Positions 47,001 to 58,969 of a DNA stretch of 64,000 nucleotides are shown here, piece after piece; position 1 is the stretch's first letter; every line of letters begins with the position of its first letter. The DNA lies in contig CM066983.1 in the NCBI GenBank assembly GCA_033977485.1, forward strand, positions 107,723,580-107,787,579. The letters run 5' to 3'. The DNA is from Hydrangea macrophylla (Eukaryota; Streptophyta; Magnoliopsida; Cornales; Hydrangeaceae). The position numbers and the translations under genes were made by a program. Below the pieces are notes generated by a model, which searched no databases, was not told the origin of the DNA, and worked only from the letters and a program-made list of their open reading frames with translations.

Positions 47001-50000
47001 TTTTGTTTCCAAAAGATTTTTGGTGCATGAATGATCGTCTTCAACACCAATTGGAAGTAATTCCTGCTCATAGTATTCTGGATGGTAAGGTTGCATTTAT
47101 GAGCATAAATATTGCATAATGCCCCTTTCTGTGAGTGTTTATTTAAGCAGTAACTGGGCCATTTCAAAATGGCCCAGTTAAGGCCATGCACAATCCTCTT
47201 CTAGCTTAAATATTTAAAATGAGCTTAAATATTGCATAATGCCCTTTTCTGCGAGTAATTTTTTAAGAATAATGCTACACACACACCCATTTGCACAACC
47301 ATTTGCACAACACTGCTAAAAAATGTTGGACTTTGTGCTAAAAAGTCTGCACACACACTGCACACCATTTTGTGTGTACAGGCTTTTCAGCACAAAGTCC
47401 AACATTTTTAAGCAGTGTTGTGCAAATGGTTGTGCAAATGGGTGTGTGTGTGTATCATTGTTGATTTTTTAAGCAGTAACTGGGCCATTTTAAAATGCTT
47501 TTATTCTCAATTAAACAGTGTGCTAGAAGAGTTTGTTTAAATCACATGGTTCCACAATCCTCTAGCGCTCTTCTTTTTATCCTTATATATTGCTATGTGA
47601 AGCAGCTCCACAGCAGCTCAGCTCTTGTTTGAGTCACAACTGATTGAGCTGAAGCACAAATACGGACGAATCACATAGAGTTGGTCCACCAGTGAAGGTC
47701 ATACAATATTAAGTCTGCTCGTTCTATTTGTGGAGCTTGGACTTGCTATATTTTGTTTCTTGCTAAAGGTTTTAATTGTTTGAAAGGGATAAATGTCATA
47801 GATTTCATCACTTGGCACGTTTAATATTGAATTGTAGTATTGTACTTCGGATAATATTTCTTTGATGAGGTTTGTAGTATATACTAGTCAGTGATTTTTA
47901 AGATGCTTGGATAAATTATTGCAAAACTAATCCAGAAGAGATAGTTAGCTTGTCACCATGTCCTTCCATTTTTATCTAATGTGCCTTCTTTTTTCTCTTC
48001 TAACTTTGTTGCCATTTTTCAATTGAAAATTTTCTGTCCCTTCATCCAAATTTTCTTCTTTTAGGTTGGCTACCTGTTGATCTGGGGCCCCGGTCATTTG
48101 ATGAAATTTCCTCCTTGATTTCAAAATGCGAGGTGAGGTATGCGGTTTTATAACTTGTAGCATAAGGAATACCAATTAGTCTTAATTGAACTGAATCCAT
48201 TAGTTCATCTGGTTTTGCTATGCAACATTGTTAATACTTGAGATGGTTTGATATTTTGATATTGTGGTGTAAGGCAATGAAACTACTTGTTGAAGATTTG
48301 GGATCAATTAGCTAAAGATATTGTTCATTTCAACACGATGGTTACACCTTTAGCTTTTCTGAGTGTTGTACACTGAACTTGATACTGGAGACTGTAATCT
48401 TTTTTTTTTTGATAAATGTGTCATCCTTCGCTAGGATATCTACTTGACATGTATGCAAAGAAAATGATCAAAGTTCCTCTCTTTGCGAGGTATATGTGTT
48501 TGACTCTCATAATCCCATTCGTGCTGCACTTCTGTTTGTAAAGTTTCAGCCAACCAAAATGTGCAAAAAATACTGTTGAAACCAAGTAGAAAAACAGAAT
48601 TTGTAGGGAGAAGGAAAAAGAAAGAGAAGGAGAGAAGAGAAAGGGAGATGCCCGAAAGGACTACATTGTATTAGCTCAATTGGATTATTAATTACAAGAC
48701 TCACACACCTATATATAGGGCGGAGATAGAAATAAAACTACCTAATCTAATCCTAATCAAATCCTAAGAAGTCACAAATCTATCCCATAAATAATGAGAT
48801 TTATAAACTAATCAAATTAAATTAATTAAAATAAAATCTTTCCTAAATAAATGGATTTGATTGGATTACAATCAAATCTAGAATATTTCCTATATTCAGT
48901 GGACAATAAAATTGAGTGTCCGAAATAAAGAATAAGGTCTTGGTTTGTTTCTACATGGTTGTGAGAGGTTCTGTGCGACTAAACGGTTTTGCAGAACGTT
49001 GGGGAAGAGAACAAATTCTGAAAGATTGTGATAATGTACAAATTCTTATAGTTGAGTTAAGGTGTTTTCCCCCTTTTGGTGTGTGCTTTGAAGTGAATGA
49101 GCTCTATGTGAGAGAGATTTTATTCTGAGAAGGAAGTATGGCAGCAGGGCTTTTTGTTTTAATTTTTTACCAGTTTTTTCGGCCATTTCTTACGCTACCT
49201 ATATATTGTATTTTGTTATTTTGACAGAATTTGCAGCACCCAGTTCTTCTGACAAAAATGTGTCACATGTCTTGCAGAAAATTATATGGATTGGCCCAGT
49301 GAAATTCAGCTCATCAATTCAGGATACCAATTGGGCATCTAATTTGGCACGAATACTTGATAAATTAAGTCAAAGCAGTTGCGATATTACTGTTGTTGGA
49401 AATATGGCTTGCAAAGCACTTATGAGGGAAGCAAGTTGTGTCTCTGTTCATAATATGGTTGAGAATGCGTCAGTCATGTGGGAATTTCTCAAAGGAAGAA
49501 CGCTTCCAGGGCTCATGGCCTTAGATAGAGTATGTTTTCTCTATCTTCACGTGTATAAAAATTCACTCAAAGTGGTGGTTGTATTTGTTGTTCAAGTTGG
49601 AAGCAGTCTTTATGGTAGCAATGCGTCTATACCATCTGTGTGCAGATATAACTGGGATAGTCTTGGTTATTTCAGTTGGAGTGCCTTAAAGTGGGCGTTT
49701 TCGTTTGTGCAGTGCTCACAGTTTAGTTGATTTAGTTCATAACTAGCCTGCAAGTTTCAACTAGTGTAAGAAAAATATCTACATCGGAGAGAGACATATA
49801 CATTATGCTATATCATAGAACGATTATGCTTTGAGATTATACTTGAGGATGGCCAACTTCAAAAAAAGATAGCTGTTTGACATTGTTACCTTGGAAGGGG
49901 TACTATAGTCATGATGATTTCTTCAGTTGTTTTGGCATACCTATTATATCAAAGATGGAGTACATGGCGATCATGGCTTGTCAGGGTCTTTCTGCACTTC

Positions 50001-51003
50001 TCTAGTAACAATGATTGTTGACGGCATACTACGAAAATGCAAAATGGTCATCTTTTGCCAGTTTGGAAAGATTTTTTCCCTTTTGTGATTCTGTTACTTA
50101 TCTATGATACTATTTTCTAGTAACCATCTTACTCAGTGGTTCCTTGTTTTTGTAATTTGTGAGTAATTATGCTTTTCAATTTCTAGCGTTTTCATAATGT
50201 GCTACTTCGGATGTAAAGAGGCTTTCAATGGCCCCTGAAAGTTCAATTATTCACAATGTCTTATGGAGGATTTGGAATATGTCCTTTCTGTTGGCACTTA
50301 TAGCATTTTATAAATTGCTTTGTGCAGGCATATCCATTTGAGAGTGATTGGAATACTATCTATGCTGATGCCGCTCGACCTCTGGTAGTTGATATTGGAA
50401 GTGGTATTTCTCTTAGTGTGCCTTTCTATAATTTATTTGACAAGAATTGTTTTTCCTGTCATCTAATGTTGAAAATCATGCATGTTTATTGCATACTTAC
50501 TGTATGGACTAAATCATGATTTATCTCCATTTTGTAATGTTTAACCTTCCTTCCTCTTGATTGTTTCCATAATGTTCCTCATTTTGGAGAGTAAAGGGGT
50601 AAAGATTTTTCACATACCTCCAATACCCTTTGCTTCCCTCCATTAAAGTTTCCAGTTAATTGGTTTAAATTCAATGGACTTGTGTCTTAAAAACACCGTG
50701 GTGTTTCAAAGAGGAGTTACAGCAACATTTGTGGTTATTTTCCTTCTTACTTGTTTGAGTCTAGCAACATTGAATGATAATGTGATGTTATAAACAAAAC
50801 CAAAAAAATATATGATGCGTTCCATGGGATATATTCTGTGGATAGATGTATTTTAGGGTTCTGTAAGTCTGAGTATGGTTGACTATTCAAGTGCTAATCC
50901 AAGTTATGATGTCTTAAGCCTTAATTTTTAAACTATTCCCTAAGCAAAGTTGTGGTCGTTGGAGCTCAAATACTCCTTATTTTTGGAAAACTGAGAGAGA
51001 GAG

Positions 51004-51054
<51 letters not shown>

Positions 51055-51927
51055 TAACAGTGTTATAGTTCTGACACTAGTTGTAGGGTGATAAGGACAA
51101 TCCCACTTTTGTATTTATTTTCTTTATGCTTTATTTCTATAGTATAAACCTTTAACCATGATGAGATTTGAGGCGATCTCTATTGTGGATCATTTTGGCA
51201 GCTTCCTCCCTTAGCCGGCTCAGTCTTGAGCTACGCCACGGATATTTTCATCAGGGATTGGGGAGGTTTGCAGTATAGCTAATAAGAAGTTCATATTGCT
51301 AATTTTTCCATGTATTTTCTTACTGCTGTATGGTTGTACTAGTTCCTTTTGGGATCCGCTATTAAAAAAAAAAAACAACCTTTAACCATTAGTTGTATAC
51401 AGCAGGTGAAAAGAATAAAGAAGTGAAGAGAATTTCAGTTAATAGCTGTGCCTAAAATTTTATTTCTTAAATGACAGGGAATGGATTATTTCTCTTTGGC
51501 ATGGCTGAGAGGAGGAAGGATCTGAACTTTCTTGGGCTAGAGATAAATGAAAAGGTTATTTTGTTTCCCCTAGTGAAATCGTTTTTCTTCATTGGTCTCT
51601 TAAGTATCAAGTGTTAATTATCATTTTAAAACTTTGACCGTCAGCTCGTATGGCGTTGCTTGATCTCTGCTCATCAATCTGGTATGAAAAACGGGTATGT
51701 GTTCTGAATCACTTTTGATACCTTGCTTCTGGCATATGCATTCGTGGTATCATAATTTTCTTGATAGGCATGACGGTCATTTAAGGATTAAAATTCTAGG
51801 CATAGCTAATAACGGAAATTGTTTCTGTTAGGCTACCATTTCTCTATGATTTGTATTTTGATCATTTATAGATGCCTAGTGGTCAGGGTTGTGTATATTT
51901 CTTATTCTTGCTTTGTTACACTTATTT

Positions 51928-51975
<48 letters not shown>

Positions 51976-54900
51976 AAGCAATAATTCATGTAAGTGGGTT
52001 TGTGAAGGTCAGTGTTGGTGTAAAGTGATGTCAAGAGTGTGAATTCTAGATTTATAGTAAATTATTCTATCTCTGACGATTTACATATTGTCACATCAGA
52101 ATTGAGTTTGTGTTTAGTTTCGTTTCTTTGTGGTTATCATTATTGAGTTCTGTTGGAGATAATATTTGATACGGTCTTATCCCGTATTTAATATGATCTC
52201 CCAAGATAATGAATTTTTTTTATTTCCTTTGATTCTTTAATCTTTTATTTTGGGTATTTCCTTGATTTGGTTATTTCCTTTTCTCTAGCATAGGTTGTGT
52301 ATATATAGTGGTTGATTACAGTGGAAATAATAAGAAACAATGTTTTACCCAATTTCTCGTTTCTTCTTGGTATCACAGCAAAGATCCTCAAGCTCCACCG
52401 GCGGATGCGCCCGCCGGACCCCCTATCATCTTCTTGTCTTCGTTTTGTGCCTATTCATCGGTACTATTCATCTTTTTTTGTTCTCGTATTTTCAAATTAA
52501 ACCCCACTACTTCTGCTACTTTTCATATCCAACACCCGTCAAACTTCGACTAGCCCCCTACGAGTATTGTCAAGCCATCGGCCAGCCATTTTTGGCCTTG
52601 TCCAGCCATCAGCCAGCCCTTTGCGGGGGGAGTTGAAGTGTGCAGCCCCTTTGTGGGCTCTCTTGATGGGCTTGAACACGTATGCTCTTGTCGGTTGATT
52701 TGTTCTGCCGTGATTTCTGGTAGCCATGACCTTTTTTGTTGCACCGATTGCCAGGCAATTTATTCTCGTTGGTTAGTTCCGGTTAATTAGCTCTGCCGTG
52801 ATTTTCGGCGGCCTTGTTCGGTTTTTTGCACCGTGATGTTCGGGCAATTTTTCAAGGGATTGTTTCGCTTCTACTGTAATTTCGACACTTCTTGGTTATG
52901 GTTGTTAGACATTTGGTAGGATCATTCAAGTCCAAGTCCAAGTCCAAGTCCAAGTTGGTCACTTCATCAAGTTTCCGTGACTTAACTTGCAGGGAGTGTA
53001 GGAGATAATATTTGATTCGGACTTATCCCGTATTTAATATGATCTCCCAAGATTATGAATTTTTTATTTCCTTTGATTCTGTAATCTTTTATTTTGGTAT
53101 TTCCTTGATTTGGTTATTTTCTTTTCTCTAGCATAGGTTGTGTATATATAGTGGTTGATTACAGTGGAAATAATAAGAAACAATTTTACCTAATTTCTAG
53201 TTTCTTCTAGTTCTGTGCTAGTCAACAATAAGTTTTTATCATTGAATTAATAAAGACTGCTTTGGTTTCTGTTAACCCTCAATTCATCTTAGCATTGTTA
53301 TTCTGGTTTGATCCATTTTAGATACTTCATTGCAACAAATGCAACGTCAACATTTCGATCCATAGTTTCAAGTTACCCAGGGGAGCTCGTTCTCATATCA
53401 ATACAGGTAGTACAGTAAAAGAAATACCATATTTATTATCATTTTGTGGTCTCTTATACTTGGAACTCTAGTTCAAATATCTTATTGATGTGCCCATTAA
53501 ATGAGTTATGTATTCTTGTAGTTGTAATATCAACTAATTAATTCTGTGTGCTTTAGGATTGTCTTCTTTGGTAGCTCTACAAGACAGCATATAATATATT
53601 GTGACGTACAAATTTCTTCAAATTAATTGGCTATATTGCTCTTTAAAGCCAATAAAAGTTATTGATTCTTGAGCTATCAGGTTATAGGTGTTGAAATTAA
53701 AAGTTAAATTAGGAGTTATATTTAACGTATTTTCTGTCCGTAATTTTAGAGGTCATGTTGACCAGTTATGATTTGTTTTTTATTCCACTTTATTTCTTTC
53801 CTTTTTGGTTCTCATCCATTGTAACTATATAATTCCATAGGATGTAAATAAAAAATATCATTTCTTCTTCTCTTTTTGGTATCAGAGCCAAAATCAAACC
53901 CTAACTCATCACCTCCATTCTCTCAGCCGCACAACCCAGCCCCTCCTTGCCTTCCACCACCAGCCGAGACCTCCTCTCTCCCTCCCACCACCAGCCGCAG
54001 CCCACCAGGGCCAGCACCAGCCAGCCGCAGCCCACCAGGGCCAGCCGCAGCCCACAGGCCCCTCGGCCTGTTCTTCGCAGCCCCTCCGGCTGCTTTTTTG
54101 CCCTCTTTGGGCACCCTAGCTATGTATTAGAGCCCCTGTGTGCTCTTTGTCTCTGTTTTGGGTGAAGCCGAGTGTCCGGCTGCCCTGTTGGTATGCACTA
54201 GAGCCTCCTTTGTGCTCTCCGTCTCTTGTTGGGTGAAGCCGAGTGTCCGGCTGCCCCTTTTTTTTACCGAGTATCCGGTTGGGGAAGTTTGTCGATTGTT
54301 ACTTCCGGCGTTGATTCTCTTCAGTATTTGTTTGTGTGAGCTTTCATGGCTACTTCTGGTAAAGATATTGCCATAACACCACCGGCTCAGCGGGTTACTA
54401 GTGTTCTGTTAAATGGTAAGAACTTTCATGCCTGGGCTAATTCACTTCGTTTGTTTCTTGGCGGAAAACGTAAGATTGGATGGTTACTTGGTAAGGTGAC
54501 GTCCCCGGGGGAATCTGATGAGAAATATGAGGAATGGTATACTGATAACTGTATTATTCTAGGCTGGATGTTTAATTCCATGGATGAACGGGTCTACAAC
54601 ATGTTCATGTATCATCGGAATGTGTGTGATCTTTGGACTGCGCTTAATAAAATGTATGCGCATGCTCATAGCGATTCTCGTATTTTTGAACTCTATCAGG
54701 ATATCTCCCATGCCTCTCAGTCCGCTTTGGGTCTGTCTGTTGGTGATTACTTTGGGTATCTACAGACTCGCTGGGAGGAGCTCTCTCAGTATGAACCTCT
54801 AAGTGATTTTCCGAACGATGGTGCTATTGAGTCTAAGCGTTTGGATCGCCGTCATACCTACCAGTTTTTAATGGGTTTGAAACCCGAGTTTGAGGCCCTT

Positions 54901-57900
54901 CGTACCCAGATTCTTAATACGATTCCTCTGCCCTCTTTATTTGAGGCTTTTGCTACGGTGGATGGAGATGAGCGTCGTCGTCGTCTTCTTTCCGTCGCTT
55001 CTGTGCCGAGTTCTTCTCCGTCTACTCCGGATCAGATGGCTTTTGCTGCCCCCCCAGGCTCTCGTCCGACAGGTTCAAAATTTTTCTGTCAGCATTGCAG
55101 GAAGCCGGGCCATACTATGGATCGATGTTTTGACCTGCATCCAGAACTACGCCAACAATTTGCTAGGAACAAGCCCCCCGCTGGTCGCGGGAAAAGTGCT
55201 CCTCGCATAGGTGCTGTTGTTGAGGTTGCTTCACCTTCTCCTGATTTTAGTCAACTTCAATCCCAGATTGCCCAGCTTCAGTCCCATTTGGGTTTAGGTG
55301 CTTCTTCCTCTGCTTCGGGCTCTACCGTTTCAGGCCCTACGGCTGCTGTTGCCACTGGTACATCTACTGCTCTTCTTGGTAAGTCGGCCCATCCTACATG
55401 GATTCTGGATTCTGGTGCCTCCAATCATATGACGGGTGAGTGTTCCGTTTTTAGTTCTTCGTGCACTCCTAGTGATCAGTCTGTCTGTATTGCTGATGGA
55501 AGTACCATCCCTGTTCATAGTCAGGGTGATATTCTCTTGACTCCCGATATTACTCTCTCATCTGTTTATTACGTTCCCAACTTTGCATATAATCTTCTGT
55601 CTGTTAACCGGCTTGCTAAAGATCACAATTGTGTTGTTGTCTTCTTACCTCATGGTTGTTACTTGCAGGACCTGACTTCGAAGAAGATTTTTGGCAGGGG
55701 GTATGAGCGGGGTGGTCTATACTTCTTTGGGGATCCACCAGCATCTGAGATAACCTCCAACTTGCAAGCTACTGTCTCTTCTATTCCGAATAACTCTGTT
55801 TTGCCGGATTCTAATAAATATGTTTTTTCTCTTAAGACTTTGGATTTGTGGCATGCCCGTCTTGGTCATGTCAATTTTAAGTACTTGTGTTGGCTATTTC
55901 CTCCATTAAATAAAGCTTGCAAAGATTTTCAGTTTAATTGTGTGGTTTGTGAATTGTCTAAGCATACTCGCACTTCGTATATTCCACGTATGCACCGCGC
56001 ACCTAGTGCCTTTGATGTTATTCACTCTGATGTCTGGGGTCCTTCCCCTGTCACTGCATTGTCACAGCACCGTTATTATGTTACTTTTATTGATGATTAC
56101 ACTCGTTGTACTTGGGTGTTTCTAATGAAGAAAAAATCTGAAGTTTTTAGTCACTTTAGGAATTTTCTTCAAATGATTAAAACTCAATATAATACTGTTG
56201 TTCGTAATATTCGGTCTGATAATGGTGGGGAGTATCTTACTGATGAGTTTCGGGCTGCCCTTAATAAAGATGGGATACTCCAACAACTTACATGTCCATA
56301 CACTCCAGAACAGAATGGGGTGGCCGAACGCAAGAACCGCCACCTCATGGCTGTTGTTAGATGTCTTTTGTGTGGGATGAATGTTCCCAAATATTTTTGG
56401 CATATGGCTGTTCTTACTGCTACTTATCTTATTAATCGTACTCCTAGCCGTGTCCTCCAAGGGAAGGCCCCTCTTCAGGTTCTTAAGCCTGGTTGCAGTC
56501 TTTTTCCCATTATACCCCGTGTTTTTGGGTGTACATGTTTTGTCCAAGATAAGAGTCCTACCCGGACCAAGCTTGATAATAAAGCCATTCGTTGTGTATT
56601 CTTGGGCTATTCTTCTATGTCTAAAGGGTATAGGTGTTATGACCCTGTCACTCGTCATTTCTATAACTCTTTGGATGTTACTTTTTTGGAAACTGTTCCT
56701 TTTTTTCCAGGTTCTTCCTCGTCAGGGCCCACTCCTGTGGAGCCTGTCATGCCCGATGACTCTATTCTACCTCGTCCGGTTCCTATTCTTGACTCTACAG
56801 ATACTTCATTGCCTCCGGTTATCTCTGGTGATCCAATGCAGGTGTACACTCGCCGTCAGCGCTCCTCTGCTACCCTGCCTCAGTCTTCTCCGGATTCAGG
56901 TATCTCTCCTCCTCCTTTAGCTCCTGTCTCTCCTCGTTATCCTACTCGTATTCGTCATCCCCCTGCACGTTATCTTCTTTCTGCTAGTACTAACCATCCC
57001 ATTTCCAAGTATATCTCTTACCAGGGCTTGTCAGCTTCTTTTCACTCATTTATTAGTCAGGTTGATTCAGTCTCTGTTCCTCGTTCTGTTCACGAGGCTC
57101 TCCAGAATCCTAAGTGGGTGGCTGCTATGAAGGTGGAAATGGATGCTCTTCAGGGCAATCGGACGTGGGAGCTTGTTGCCCTTCCCATGGGGGAGCGCAC
57201 TGTTGGCTGTAAATGGGTCTTTAGTTTGAAATATTTAGCTGACGGGACTATTGATCGTTATAAGGCTCGTTTGGTTGCTAAGGGCTTTACTCAGGTGCCT
57301 GGTAAGGATTTTGGTGCTACCTTTGCTCCTGTAGCTAAGTTAACGACGGTTCGTCTGCTTGTTTCGTTGGCTGCCTCTTACTCCTGGCCGCTCCATCAAC
57401 TAGATGTTAAAAATGCTTTCCTTAATGGTGATTTGTCTGAAACTATTTACATGGATCCCCCACCTGGTTTTCGGGCTCAGGGGGAGTATTCGGGGAAAGT
57501 TTGTCTCCTTCGCAAATCTCTTTACGGCCTGAAACAGTCTCCTCGTGCATGGTTTAGCCGTTTTAGTGAGGTGGTTCTTCGCATGGGATTTGTCCGTTGC
57601 CACTCTGATCACACTTGTTTCATTCGCCGTCAGTCTCAGGGAAAGTGTATTATTATTTCTGTTTATGTTGATGATATTATTATTACCGGGGATGATGTGC
57701 CGGGTATTACTCAAGTAAAGCGGTCTCTTGGAGTGTCGTTTGATATTAAGGATTTGGGTCCACTTCGGTATTTTCTAGGTATTGAGGTTGCTCGGTCACG
57801 CAAAGGTATTTCTTTGTCTCAGAGAAAATATTCACTTGATCTTCTTCAGGATACAGGCATGCTTGGGTGTCGGCCTGCCTCTTCCCCTATGGATCCGAAC

Positions 57901-58913
57901 CTTAAGTTAACTCCAGAGATGGGAGAACTCCTACCAGACCCTTCAGTATATCAACGTCTGGTGGGTCGTCTTATTTATCTAACGAACACAAGACCAGACC
58001 TCACATTTGCTGTTAGTGTTGTGAGCCAGTTCATGCATTCACCGCATACCTCTCATTTGGATGCTGTATATCATATTCTTCGGTACCTCAAGACTTGTCC
58101 TGGTCTTGGGCTTTTCTTTACAGCAGGAGTTCAGACTGGTCTCTCCTGTTTTACAGATGCCGACTATGCAGGTTCTAAAAGTGATAGGCGTTCTACGTCT
58201 GGTTTCTGTTCTTTTCGCGGAAGTCATCTTATATCTTGGAAGAGTAAGAAACAAGCAGTTGTTTCTCGGTCTTCAGCTGAAGCAGAATATCGTGCCATGG
58301 CCCAGGGCACTTGTGAGCTTCTCTGGCTTCGATCTCTTCTACAGGAGTTGGGTTTCCCTGTTACAGGCGCATCTACACTGTTTTGTGACAACAAGTCAGC
58401 CATTATGTTGTCCTCTGATTCAGTTCTTCATGAAAGGACTAAGCATATTGAGGTTGATGTTCACTTCATTCGGGAAAAAGTTCGGACCGGAGTTATTTCT
58501 CCAAGTTTTGTTCATTCTGCTGATCAAACAGCTGATATGTTTACTAAGTCCGTTGGCCCTACGCTTTTGCAGTCTTCTCTTGGCAAGCTGGGACTCGTTG
58601 ATGTCTTCGCTCCCAGCTTGAGGGGGAGTGTTGAAATTAAAAGTTAAATTAGGAGTTATATTTAACGTATTTTCTGTCCGTAATTTTAGAGGTCATGTTG
58701 ACCAGTTATGATTTGTTTTTTATTCCACTTTATTTCTTTCCTTTTTGGTTCTCATCCATTGTAACTATATAATTCCATAGGATGTAAATAAAAAATATCA
58801 TTTCTTCTTCTCTTTTATAGGACATATTGAAACTGACAATTTGGTGCCTTGCAAGGGAGAAATTTCTTAACTTATAGTCTGATTTGTGATTGGTTGGGAT
58901 CCATAATCTTGCA

Positions 58914-58969
<56 letters not shown>

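Larger units (their letters stand above)
53689..58816 (+). mobile_element. Complete Ty1/copia element in intron 11
   Basis: LTRs 53689-53876 and 58629-58816, 188 bp each. I compared them base by base and saw no difference. Target duplication ATAGG (53684-53688 and 58817-58821). The primer site TGGTATCAGAGCC starts at 53877. Polypurine tract GAGGGGGAG ends at 58628. The single gag-pol frame (54346-58647) is intact. It lies in the same orientation as the host gene. It is related to, but clearly distinct from, the two copia elements in intron 2 (similar protein, different LTRs). Confidence 0.97.

Noticed and set aside
53876..54376. Pro/Ser-rich open frames between the copia LTR and gag
   Set aside because: These are the GC-rich untranslated leader with short repeats (CCACCAGGGCCAGC); the real gag starts at 54346.
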